Shown piece by piece: positions 6,786 through 15,014 of a stretch of DNA of 39,998 bases. Position 1 is the first letter of the stretch; each line of letters opens with the position of its first letter. Under the pieces are notes generated by a model that saw only the letters and a list, made by a program, of their open reading frames with translations, was not told the origin of the DNA and searched no databases. A program made the position numbers and the translations under genes. The stretch spans positions 1 to 39,998 of the forward strand of contig CARQVR010000007.1 of the NCBI GenBank assembly GCA_949051815.1. Reading direction: 5' to 3'. The DNA comes from an uncultured Lachnospiraceae bacterium (GTDB taxonomy: Bacteria > Bacillota > Clostridia > Lachnospirales > Lachnospiraceae).

Positions 6786-7860
6786 GAAAACCTGTATACC
6801 GGCGGCATATCTGCGGGAGCGGATCGTCCCGGTTTCCATATTTATAGCGGAGGCGCTTATCTTTCTGATGATAGCCGCTCTCTATGGCTATGAGGGCGTG
6901 CTTGCCAATATGACTTATGCGCTCGGGATTGCGGCATTCTCTGGCGGCTGTTGTCTTTTGTGGGATTACGGCAGATACCGGGAGAAGTACAAGACTTTGT
7001 CGCGGCTTTTTTCGGCGGAGGAGAGAAGTGACGCGCTTCCCCGGACGTCATCCTGCATGGAGCAGGCGTACCAGCGGATCATCGCAGCGCAGGAGGCGGA
7101 GAAAAGAGCGCTTATCACGCAGCTTGACGAGAAACAGCGGAACATGGCGGACTATTATACGATGTGGACGCACCAGATCAAGGTGCCGCTCTCGGCAATG
7201 GACCTGCTTTTGCAGAATGCAGACGAAACTGCGGGCGGGAATGTGGAAAAGGAGGCGGACGGCAGCGGGGCCTGGCAGACGGCGAGACAGCTTCGGGAGG
7301 AAGTGTTTAAAACGGGTCAATATGTGGATATGGCCCTCCACTATGCCAGAATGGAAAGCATTGGCGCCGATCTTTCTTTTGCAAGGCATGATGTGGATGC
7401 ACTGGTAAAGAAGGCGCTCAAAAAATTCTGGCTGCTTTTCAGCGGCGCGGGGCTTAATCTGCAATTGGAAGCGTGTCACACATATGTGGTCACGGACGAC
7501 AAGTGGTTTTCCTTTGTGATCGGACAGATTCTTTCCAACGCGTTAAAGTACACGAAGGAGGGGACGATCTCTGTTTACGGTGCGGACGAAAACGGCAGGC
7601 GCGCAGAGCAGGGGTGCAGTTACCTTGTCGTGGAAGATACGGGAATCGGGATTGCGGAGAGTGATCTGCCCCGCATCTTTGAGCGGGGATTTACGGGATA
7701 TAACGGACGTCTGGGAAATCAGTCTACGGGCATCGGCCTGTATCTGTGCAGGCAGATCATGGACAGGCTCGGGCTTTCCATCCGCGCAGAGTCGAAGCGC
7801 GGCGGGGGAACAAAGGTGTTTCTGGGGATTGCGCAGGAGGAGATTCTTACAAAAATGTAA
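6778..7860 (+). CDS. BceS-like intramembrane-sensing histidine kinase
   Basis: A 360-residue sensor kinase with two closely spaced membrane helices (about residues 16-37 and 42-61) and almost no extracellular loop. That is the hallmark of BceS-type kinases, which are activated through the ABC transporter rather than by binding ligand directly. The phosphoaccepting His132 lies in the family-typical motif MWTHQIKVPLSAMD. The ATPase domain shows the N-box ILSNALKYT, the G1 box VEDTGIGI and the G2 box GIGLYL. It overlaps the response regulator gene by 8 bp. Its transporter genes lie downstream, beyond an inserted 204-bp element. Confidence 0.93.
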   Translation: MDKKTCIPAAYLRERIVPVSIFIAEALIFLMIAALYGYEGVLANMTYALGIAAFSGGCCLLWDYGRYREKYKTLSRLFSAEERSDALPRTSSCMEQAYQRIIAAQEAEKRALITQLDEKQRNMADYYTMWTHQIKVPLSAMDLLLQNADETAGGNVEKEADGSGAWQTARQLREEVFKTGQYVDMALHYARMESIGADLSFARHDVDALVKKALKKFWLLFSGAGLNLQLEACHTYVVTDDKWFSFVIGQILSNALKYTKEGTISVYGADENGRRAEQGCSYLVVEDTGIGIAESDLPRIFERGFTGYNGRLGNQSTGIGLYLCRQIMDRLGLSIRAESKRGGGTKVFLGIAQEEILTKM

Positions 7861-7913
7861 GTTACAACAGGGAAATGTAAGCTGGATATATGGCAGCGCA
7901 TTTCCTTTTTGTT

Positions 7914-8137
7914 TAGTATAAGGTAGGTAATTGCGAAACGCTTTTAAGGTTGTTGAATTTGCACAAATAGCATAATCAACGCAGACGCGCTTTCGCTCCA
8001 CTCCGAGCGTAGCAGACGCTAAACTCGTGGAAAACCTCGTTAAGCGCTGACGCTCTACAAGGGTCTGCTTATAATTATGCTATTTGCACAAAAAAAGCCA
8101 CGATTTGATGAGTTTCGCAATTACCTATAGTATAAGG
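7914..8137. mobile_element. MITE-like element with 10-bp target duplication
   Basis: The core element (7924-8127, 204 bp) begins TAGGTAATTGCGAAAC and ends with its perfect 16-bp reverse complement (8112-8127). It is flanked by the direct repeat TAGTATAAGG (7914-7923 and 8128-8137), a textbook target-site duplication. Inner inverted arms continue as TTTGCACAAATAGCATAAT (7958-7976) against ATTATGCTATTTGCACAAA (8074-8092), and GCAGAC near 7981 against GTCTGC near 8063. It has no coding capacity, so it would depend on a transposase encoded elsewhere. It separates the kinase gene from the ABC transporter genes. Confidence 0.8.
8105..8133 (+). promoter_or_regulatory. Possible bceAB promoter at the MITE edge
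   Basis: TTGATG (8105-8110) inside the element's right end and TAGTAT (8128-8133) in the target duplication are 17 bp apart. The arrangement would give the transporter genes a hybrid promoter created by insertion. The match is moderate. Confidence 0.4.
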
Positions 8138-8156
8138 CATAGAAAGGAGGACGAAT

Positions 8157-8948
8157 ATGTCATTGCTAACTGTAAAAAATGTAAAGAAAATATATACCAC
8201 CCGCTTCGGAGCGGTCAGGGTGCACGCGTTAAACGACGTGAACTTTTCTGTGGAAGAAGGGGAGTATGTGGCCATCATGGGGGAGTCCGGCTCGGGAAAG
8301 ACCACGCTCTTAAATATTCTGGCTTCTCTGGATACCGCTACCAGCGGGCAGGTGCTGCTAAACGGACAGGAGATTTCCAGGGTCAGTCAGAAAGACCTGT
8401 GCGCGTTCAGACGCGACCATCTGGGTTTCGTCTTTCAGGACTTTAACCTGCTTGACACCATGTCCCTGCGGGATAATATTTTTCTGCCGCTTGTGCTGGC
8501 GGGGGTGCCTTACCGGGAGATGGAGGAGCGGCTTGCGCCCCTTTCGCAGAAGCTGGCGATCACGGATCTTTTGGACAAATATCCATACGAAGTGTCGGGC
8601 GGACAGAAGCAGCGGGCGGCGGTCTGCCGGGCATTGATCACAAGGCCGGATATCGTGCTGGCGGACGAGCCGACGGGTGCGCTGGACTCCCGCGCTTCCG
8701 GGAAACTTCTGAAACTGTTCGGAGAAATCAACGGGGAGGGGCAGACCGTTCTCATGGTGACCCACAGCATTCAGGCGGCGGCCCATGCGGGGCGGGTGCT
8801 CTTCATTAAAGATGGGTGCGTGTTCCACCAGATCTACCGTGGAGAGCGGAGTCGGGACGAAATGTACCGCATGATATCGGACGCCCTGACGGTGTTACAG
8901 GCACAGCAGGCCAATGGAGACGAGATGGCCGTTTCGGATCAGGCGTAG
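8157..8948 (+). CDS. BceA-like ABC transporter ATP-binding protein
   Basis: A 263-residue ATPase of the lipoprotein-release/MacB/BceA type. Visible motifs are Walker A GESGSGKT (residues 42-49), the Q-loop in FVFQDFNLLD, the signature VSGGQKQR, Walker B IVLADEPTGALDS and the switch His in VTHSI. It would power the FtsX-type permease encoded next to it. Such transporters free lipid II-cycle intermediates from bacitracin-like or lantibiotic peptides and also signal to the BceS kinase. A strong AAAGGAGG (8144-8151) precedes the ATG. A 26-bp gap separates it from the permease gene. Confidence 0.95.
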   Translation: MSLLTVKNVKKIYTTRFGAVRVHALNDVNFSVEEGEYVAIMGESGSGKTTLLNILASLDTATSGQVLLNGQEISRVSQKDLCAFRRDHLGFVFQDFNLLDTMSLRDNIFLPLVLAGVPYREMEERLAPLSQKLAITDLLDKYPYEVSGGQKQRAAVCRALITRPDIVLADEPTGALDSRASGKLLKLFGEINGEGQTVLMVTHSIQAAAHAGRVLFIKDGCVFHQIYRGERSRDEMYRMISDALTVLQAQQANGDEMAVSDQA

Positions 8949-8974
8949 CAGGAAATGGGAGGTGCGCGAAACTT

Positions 8975-10981
8975 ATGAACAAACTAAAATTACTGCCAGT
9001 GATGGCTTACAGAGGGGTGAAGCAGAATAAGCTGGTCTACCGGCCTTATCTTATGGCCTGTTTCTTTTCCGTGTTCAGCTATTACCTGTTTTCTTCCCTT
9101 CTGCACAACGATCTGATGGAGAGACTGCCGAAGGCGGCCTACGCGTGGCTGATGCTCACCCTGGGAAAAGGACTGCTTTCCATTATTCTGCTGCTGTTTC
9201 TGCTCTATGCGGGCAGTTTTTTGCAGAAGCGGCGTGGACGGGAGCTGGGGCTTTACAGCCTTCTGGGACTGGAGCGGAAGCATATCGGCATCATGCTTTT
9301 CTGGGAAAATACGGGACTGTATCTGGTCAGCGTATCTGCGGGTATCATACTTGGTTTTGTGTTGAATAAGCTGATGTTTCTCCTGCTGCTTCGCATGTCG
9401 CGGCTGGATGTGGAAGCGGCGTTTTACTTTTCCGCGGATGCAGTAATGGAGACGCTGCGGTATTTTGCGATCGTATTTCTCTGCGTTTATATCAAAAGTC
9501 TCTGGAGCTTTTACCGCATGAAACCGACAGAACTGCTGGCCGGGAGCAGGAAGGGGGAGAAGGAGCTTAAGCGGATCTGGCTGTGGACTGCGGCGGGCCT
9601 GATCCTGTTGGTATGCGGCTACCATATTTCCGTCACCAGCAGGCTGGACAGCATGATTTTTACAGATTTCTTTCTGGCGGTACTTCTGGTGGTGCTCGGC
9701 ACTTATTTTCTGTTTACTTCGGGAAGCGTGGCTTTCCTGCGGTTTTTGAAGAAAAGGAAAAATATTTACTACAGGCCGTCCAATCAGGTGACGATTTCCG
9801 GTATGTTGTACCGCATGAAGAAGAATGCGGCCGGACTGTCCAATATCTGTATCTTTTCCACCATGCTTCTGATCACGTTGACCTGTACGGTCGCTTTGTG
9901 GACCGGAATGGATCAGGTTGCCTATTACGACTATCCCTATGATGTGGTGGCGTCCTATTCGGAGAACAGTAACGTGATGGAAAAGGCGCGGGAGAAAGCG
10001 CAGGATCTTTCAGAAAAGTACGGACAGGGCGCAGCGCGGCTGGACTGTTATAACAGCATGAAACTTACCTGCGGCAGACCGGAGGGAAGCAACGCGTTTA
10101 TCATTGCATCAGGTGTGGAATTTGCTGACCAGTATGCGGTCACACTGATGACGCTGGAGGATTATAACCGGCTGGAGGGAGAGGACAAAAGTCTGGAGGA
10201 GGATGAAGTGCTTCTGTACTCCACAGGAGCAGCGTTTGGCTGTGACAGCGTAAACTTTATGGGCGTGGAGGCGTCCGTAAAGGAGGAACCGGAGCGGATT
10301 TATCCATTCCCGCAGGCCAAAAACAGGATGTTTAATTTTACCGCCCAATATGTGATGGTGGTGAAAGATCAGCAGGCATTTGACAGGTTTGTGACGGCGT
10401 GGGCTGAGGTGAACGGTGTGACTGATCTGGAAGGTTTTTTACACAGCGGCGTGCGGCAGCTTGGTCTTTTGCTGGACGGGAAAGAGACGGAGCGGGAGGC
10501 TTTTGTCGAAGAGTGGTCCGTGTGGTGTCAGGGACAACAGGATTTTTTGCGGGTAGAAAATGGTCTGGCGGGAAGAGCTGAGGATTGTTCCCTGAACGGC
10601 GGACTGCTTTTTATCGGTATTATCTTTGGGCTTATGTTCTTTATGTGTCTTCTGCTTATCATGTATTTTAAGCAGGTTTCGGAAGGGTATGAGGATCAGG
10701 ACAGCTTTGGAATCATGCGGAAGGTGGGCATGAGTGACGCGGAAATCAGGGGAACGATCCGCAGGCAGATTCTGCTGGTGTTTTTCCTGCCTCTTGCTGG
10801 CGCATTTTTGCACACGGCGGCAGGGCTTGTGATGGTCAACTGCCTTCTGGCGGCATTGCGGTTCTTCGATACCGGGCTGCTGGTCCGCTGCTGTGCGGGC
10901 GTGGCGGCGGCTGTGGCGGTTCTTTACGGGGGAAGCTATGTGATGACGGCGAAGACGTATTATCGGATTGTGGGGAAGTGA
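8975..10981 (+). CDS. BceB-like FtsX-family ABC permease
   Basis: About 668 residues. Start at 8975 (MNKLKLLPVMAYRG), with GGGAGGTG at 8957-8964. The layout is that of BceB permeases: a first helix near YRPYLMACFFSVFSYYLF, an FtsX core with paired helices in the N-terminal half, a large extracytoplasmic domain between about residues 320 and 530, where antibiotic is thought to be sensed, and a C-terminal FtsX domain with three helices (LLFIGIIFGLMFFMCLLLIM onward). The segment SFGIMRKVGMSDAEIRGTI is the conserved coupling helix. With the ATPase and the upstream kinase pair it forms a four-gene peptide-antibiotic detoxification module. An intrinsic terminator follows. Confidence 0.93.
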   Translation: MNKLKLLPVMAYRGVKQNKLVYRPYLMACFFSVFSYYLFSSLLHNDLMERLPKAAYAWLMLTLGKGLLSIILLLFLLYAGSFLQKRRGRELGLYSLLGLERKHIGIMLFWENTGLYLVSVSAGIILGFVLNKLMFLLLLRMSRLDVEAAFYFSADAVMETLRYFAIVFLCVYIKSLWSFYRMKPTELLAGSRKGEKELKRIWLWTAAGLILLVCGYHISVTSRLDSMIFTDFFLAVLLVVLGTYFLFTSGSVAFLRFLKKRKNIYYRPSNQVTISGMLYRMKKNAAGLSNICIFSTMLLITLTCTVALWTGMDQVAYYDYPYDVVASYSENSNVMEKAREKAQDLSEKYGQGAARLDCYNSMKLTCGRPEGSNAFIIASGVEFADQYAVTLMTLEDYNRLEGEDKSLEEDEVLLYSTGAAFGCDSVNFMGVEASVKEEPERIYPFPQAKNRMFNFTAQYVMVVKDQQAFDRFVTAWAEVNGVTDLEGFLHSGVRQLGLLLDGKETEREAFVEEWSVWCQGQQDFLRVENGLAGRAEDCSLNGGLLFIGIIFGLMFFMCLLLIMYFKQVSEGYEDQDSFGIMRKVGMSDAEIRGTIRRQILLVFFLPLAGAFLHTAAGLVMVNCLLAALRFFDTGLLVRCCAGVAAAVAVLYGGSYVMTAKTYYRIVGK

Positions 10982-10989
10982 GGGGAGGG

Positions 10990-11021
10990 GTGTCCTGCCG
11001 GGTTGCAGGGCACTTCTTTTT
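10990..11021 (+). terminator. Intrinsic terminator after the bceAB genes
   Basis: GTGTCCTGC (10990-10998) pairs with GCAGGGCAC (11005-11013), including one G-U pair, across a 6-base loop. TTCTTTTT follows, 8 bp past the permease stop. Confidence 0.85.
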
Positions 11022-11088
11022 AACGTAATTCAATTTTATCTTTCCGACAAACAATTTAGTCATTTTTTAATAAAAGACTATATTGAAG

Positions 11089-11117
11089 TTGACTTTCACG
11101 CAATTATCGGATAAAAT
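11089..11117 (+). promoter_or_regulatory. Promoter for the fic-hsdMSR operon
   Basis: TTGACT (11089-11094), exactly 17 bp, then TAAAAT (11112-11117). This lies about 45 bp ahead of the likely Fic start and is the only good promoter seen before the restriction cassette. Confidence 0.7.
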
Positions 11118-11163
11118 AATACCATAAATTGTTTGCAAAATGGATGCTGTGGAGGAACGCCGG

Positions 11164-12225
11164 TTGAGAGATTATACATACGAGAATAGATGGAAGAGTC
11201 TGCTGACACCTGAAATCGTTGGATATTTGACTGCGATACATGAGTTTAGGGGAGAACAGCGTTTGATAGCGGACAGATATGCGGATGTTTTGGAAGATTT
11301 GGTGCAGATTGCGAAAATACAGAGTACCGAAAGTTCAAACAGAATTGAAGGAATATATACGTCTGATGAACAGTTAAGAAAACTGGTTTTAGATAAGACG
11401 AAACCCAGATCAAGGAGTGAAAGGGAAATTGCCGGTTACAGGGATGTACTGAATACAATCCATGAGAACTATGCGCATATTCCCATGAAATCTGCATTTG
11501 TATTACAATTGCACAGAGACTTGTATAAGTTTGAAGGTGCAGGTGCGGGTGGAAGCTACAAGGCGGCTGACAATGTGATAGAGGAACAGGATGAAGCGGG
11601 TAATAAAACAGTGAGGTTTCAGCCCGTTCCGGCATGGGAAACGCAGGAGTCGGTGGAACAGCTGTGCGAGGCGTATAGAAAAGCAGAGGAGGAAGGAGAG
11701 GCAGATTTACTGCTGATTATTCCTATGTTTGTTCTGGATTTTTTGTGCATCCATCCTTTTAGAGACGGAAATGGGAGGATGAGCAGACTGCTGACACTTC
11801 TCCTGCTGTACAGAGCGGGATATTTTGTAGGTAAATATGTCAGCATAGAAAAATTAATTGAGCAGTCTAAAGACACTTATTATGAGGCGCTGGCGGACAG
11901 CTCATCGGACTGGCATGAAGGACGAAACGACTACAGTTCATTTGTAAAATATATGTTTGGCGTTATTGTGGCGGCTTACAGAGAATTTTTTGAAAGGACG
12001 AAAACGGTTACCAGGCATAGGATGTCAAAACCAGACAGAATTGCAGAAGAAATAAAGAATCGTATTGGAGTGGTGACGAAAAAGCAACTGGTACAGCTGT
12101 TTTCGGATATCAGTCAGACCACGATTCAACGGACATTGAATGATTTGGTAAAAGATGGAAGGATTATTAAAATAGGCGGCGGCAGATATACCAAATACAA
12201 ATGGAACTGGGAGGATGAGGAGTGA
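11164..12225 (+). CDS. Fic family AMPylase (class II, with winged helix)
   Basis: A Fic-domain protein of about 353 residues that probably transfers AMP from ATP to hydroxyl side chains of target proteins. The catalytic loop is complete: HPFRDGNGR, His at about 197. An N-terminal inhibitory helix carries the (S/T)xxxE(G/N) motif as SNRIEG (about residues 58-63), which makes it a self-inhibited class II Fic. A C-terminal winged helix (TKKQLVQLFSDISQTTIQRT) is likely to bind DNA. I prefer the TTG at 11164, because GGAGG (11151-11155) sits 8 bases before it; the upstream ATG at 11140 has no SD. The stop overlaps the hsdM start, so it belongs to the restriction operon. Confidence 0.92.
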   Translation: MRDYTYENRWKSLLTPEIVGYLTAIHEFRGEQRLIADRYADVLEDLVQIAKIQSTESSNRIEGIYTSDEQLRKLVLDKTKPRSRSEREIAGYRDVLNTIHENYAHIPMKSAFVLQLHRDLYKFEGAGAGGSYKAADNVIEEQDEAGNKTVRFQPVPAWETQESVEQLCEAYRKAEEEGEADLLLIIPMFVLDFLCIHPFRDGNGRMSRLLTLLLLYRAGYFVGKYVSIEKLIEQSKDTYYEALADSSSDWHEGRNDYSSFVKYMFGVIVAAYREFFERTKTVTRHRMSKPDRIAEEIKNRIGVVTKKQLVQLFSDISQTTIQRTLNDLVKDGRIIKIGGGRYTKYKWNWEDEE

Positions 12226-13730
12226 TGGTTACAGGTGAGTTAAGAAATAAAATTGATGCTCTTTGGGATGCGTTTGCGGCTGGCGGTCTTGTGAATCCGC
12301 TGGAAGTGATTGAGCAGGTTACCTATTTGATATTTATTCGCGATTTAGATGTTTCGGATACTATGCGGGAAAAAGAGAGCGTTATGCTTGGACTGCCCTT
12401 TCAGAGTATTTTTGCCGGGAAGATTAAGGTGGGAGACAGAGAGCTGGATGGCAGGAACTTGAAATGGTCTGTGTTCCATGATTTTCCGGCTCAGAAAATG
12501 TACTCGGTTATGCAGGAATGGGTATTTCCGTTTATTAAAAACTTACATGGGGATAAGGAAAGCGCATATTCAAAATATATGGATGACGCTATTTTTAAGG
12601 TGCCGACACCGCTTCTATTGTCTAAGGTAGTGGACGCATTGGATGATATTTTTATATTGATGGAGCAGGCGAAAGAGCTGGACATCAGAGGGGATGTGTA
12701 TGAATACCTGCTCTCTAAGATTGCGCAATCCGGGTTGAATGGACAATTTCGCACGCCAAGGCATATTATTCGTATGATGGTGGAACTGATGGAACCTTCC
12801 CCCGATGATATGATATGTGATCCGGCATGTGGAACCTCGGGATTTCTTGTGGCGGCGGGGGAATATTTGAAAGAACGACGGAAAGAAGAAATTTTTTACG
12901 ATAAAGTAAAGAGAGATCACTATATGAGCGGCATGTTTCATGGATATGATATGGATAGAACCATGCTGCGCATTGGCGCAATGAATATGATGACACACGG
13001 GGTAGAAAACCCTTTTATCGAGTACAGGGACAGTTTGTCGGAGCAAAATGCCGACAAGGACAAATATTCCCTGATATTAGCCAATCCGCCGTTTAAAGGA
13101 AGTCTGGATGCGGAAGCTGTGTCCGGAGATTTGCTTAAAGTATGTAAAACAAAGAAAACAGAGCTGCTGTTTCTGGCGTTGTTTGTAAGGATGATGAAAG
13201 TGGGAGGAAGATGTGCCTGCATCGTTCCTGACGGTGTGCTGTTCGGTTCCTCCAAAGCGCATAAGGATATCAGAAGAGAACTGTTGGAAAATCAGAGAAT
13301 GGAAGCCGTGATTTCCATGCCGCCCGGCGTGTTTAAGCCCTATGCAGGTGTTTCTACGGGGATTCTTATATTTACAAAGACCAATCACGGGGGGACGGAT
13401 CAGGTATGGTTCTATGATATGCAGGCGGACGGGTTCAGCCTTGACGATAAGAGAAGCCCTGTAAATGAAAATGATATTCCTGATATCATAGAACGCTTTC
13501 ATAACAGGGATGGGGAGAAAAAGAGGGAGAGAACGGAAAAGTCTTTCTTTGTATCGAAGCAGGAGATTGTGGATAATGAATACGATCTGTCGGTCAACAA
13601 ATATAAAAGGATGGAATATGTGCCGGTAGTATACCCGCCGACAGAGGAAATACTCGGGCAGATATTTGAACTGGACAGGCAGATTGGGGTGGAGCTGGAG
13701 GAACTAAAGGAGATGCTGGCGGAGCCGTAG
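12225..13730 (+). CDS. hsdM: Type I restriction-modification methyltransferase HsdM
   Basis: The modification subunit, about 501 residues. With HsdS it methylates adenine in a bipartite target, and with HsdR it forms the restriction complex. The SAM-binding motif DPACGTSGF lies near residues 199-207, after the conserved QFRTPRHI. The catalytic NPPF is near 287-290, with FLALFVRMMKVGGRCACIVPDGVLFGS following. The N-terminal HsdM helical domain begins LRNKIDALWDAF. Start chosen at the ATG at 12225, sharing one base with the fic stop. A GTG one codon earlier is possible but too close to the SD (GAGG). It is the second gene of the operon. Confidence 0.96.
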   Translation: MVTGELRNKIDALWDAFAAGGLVNPLEVIEQVTYLIFIRDLDVSDTMREKESVMLGLPFQSIFAGKIKVGDRELDGRNLKWSVFHDFPAQKMYSVMQEWVFPFIKNLHGDKESAYSKYMDDAIFKVPTPLLLSKVVDALDDIFILMEQAKELDIRGDVYEYLLSKIAQSGLNGQFRTPRHIIRMMVELMEPSPDDMICDPACGTSGFLVAAGEYLKERRKEEIFYDKVKRDHYMSGMFHGYDMDRTMLRIGAMNMMTHGVENPFIEYRDSLSEQNADKDKYSLILANPPFKGSLDAEAVSGDLLKVCKTKKTELLFLALFVRMMKVGGRCACIVPDGVLFGSSKAHKDIRRELLENQRMEAVISMPPGVFKPYAGVSTGILIFTKTNHGGTDQVWFYDMQADGFSLDDKRSPVNENDIPDIIERFHNRDGEKKRERTEKSFFVSKQEIVDNEYDLSVNKYKRMEYVPVVYPPTEEILGQIFELDRQIGVELEELKEMLAEP

Positions 13731-13804
13731 ACGGTGGTAGATGAATCTGGATAAGGATTGCATGTTTTCCAGCGCCTGGGAAGTGATTGGGGTGAAGAAC
13801 GGGT

Positions 13805-14968
13805 ATGAGCAGTGTATTGATAAAAGAGATAGGCAGGGTGATTACAGGAAATACACCGAGTAAAAGTAATCAGGCATTTTATGCATCTGATGATATTGGT
13901 TTTATAAAACCAGATATGATCAGTGAGGAGAAAATAACATATATAAAATCATCAAAAGAATTTATTTCTGAACAGGCCAGATCAAAAGCGCGGATAGCTG
14001 GGAATAAGGCGGTTTGCGTAACTTGTATTGGAATTATAGGTAAGATAGGTATTATTGATGGCGGGGAGTATGCATTTAATCAACAGATTAATGTAATTGA
14101 ACCGAACGAAAAAGTGTCTTCAGAGTACTTGGCGTACTGTTTGCTGTATAATAGAAACAGGTTGACGCAAATGGCGAATGCACCAGTGGTACCGATTATA
14201 AATAAAACTCAATTTGAAAATTTTCAGATAACTATTGAAGATGGGCGGGAAGAACAGAATCAAATTGTTGAAAGGCTGAGTAAAACAGCTCATGCGATAA
14301 ATATGTGTAAGCAACAGATGAGTCAGTACGAGCTGCTTATCAAATCCCGATTTGTGGAACTTTTCGGAGATCCGGTACAGAATCCGAAAGGCTGGATGAA
14401 AAAGGGTCTATTAGATATGGGAAAATGTAAGAATGGAATGAATTTTCACTATGCTGATACAGGAATTGAAATCAATTGTTTAGGAGTAGGGGATTTTAAG
14501 GACTTAGCTTTTATCGATAATACTAAAAATCTTCCAACTATATCATTGAATGAAATGCCTGCAGAGGAATACATTCTGAAGGATGAAGACATTGTTTTTG
14601 TGAGATCAAATGGTAACAAAGCACTTGTGGGAAGAAGTTTAGTTGTTTATCCCGGTGCTGTACCGACCACATTTAGCGGATTTTGTATTAGATATAGAAA
14701 AACAGACGATTCAATTTCGATCCCTTATTTGCTGAGGGTTTTAAAAACAGATTCAATGCGTCAAAAGATGGTTGGAAGAGGAGCAAATATTCAAAACCTT
14801 AATCAGCAGATTTTGAGAACGTTAGAGATTCCGATTCCACCATTAGAGCTGCAGAAGCAGTTTACGCTATTGGTTGAACAGGTAGATAAACTGAAAACAG
14901 TGACGCAGAAATCCATAAATGAACTTCAACTCCTGTTTGACAGTCTGATGCAAAAATATTTTGGCTAA
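13805..14968 (+). CDS. hsdS: Type I restriction specificity subunit HsdS
   Basis: A 387-residue specificity subunit that reads the two halves of the recognition sequence. It has two target recognition domains (about residues 5-150 and 195-345), each followed by a conserved helical spacer: EEQNQIVERLSKTAHAINMC in the centre and PPLELQKQFTLLVEQVDKLK at the C-terminus. The two domains are dissimilar, so an asymmetric target is expected. An in-frame TGA at 13793 fixes the start at or after that point, and ATG 13805 has GGGGTG 10 bases upstream. Another ATG at 13741 opens a different frame of 40 codons and is probably not used. Composition is AT-rich, as usual for hsdS. Confidence 0.94.
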   Translation: MSSVLIKEIGRVITGNTPSKSNQAFYASDDIGFIKPDMISEEKITYIKSSKEFISEQARSKARIAGNKAVCVTCIGIIGKIGIIDGGEYAFNQQINVIEPNEKVSSEYLAYCLLYNRNRLTQMANAPVVPIINKTQFENFQITIEDGREEQNQIVERLSKTAHAINMCKQQMSQYELLIKSRFVELFGDPVQNPKGWMKKGLLDMGKCKNGMNFHYADTGIEINCLGVGDFKDLAFIDNTKNLPTISLNEMPAEEYILKDEDIVFVRSNGNKALVGRSLVVYPGAVPTTFSGFCIRYRKTDDSISIPYLLRVLKTDSMRQKMVGRGANIQNLNQQILRTLEIPIPPLELQKQFTLLVEQVDKLKTVTQKSINELQLLFDSLMQKYFG

Positions 14969-15014
14969 AACAGGTACTCTTTTAAACGGGTGTCTGGCAC
15001 AATGGAGGTCCACC

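Noticed and set aside
11140..11163. ATG at 11140 as Fic start
   Set aside because: It has no ribosome binding site, while GGAGG lies 8 bases before the in-frame TTG at 11164. The extra eight residues also do not resemble Fic N-termini.
13741..13863. Longer or frameshifted N-terminus for HsdS from the ATG at 13741
   Set aside because: This frame is out of phase with HsdS and ends after 40 codons. The HsdS frame has a TGA at 13793, and its own start has an SD-like G-rich stretch.
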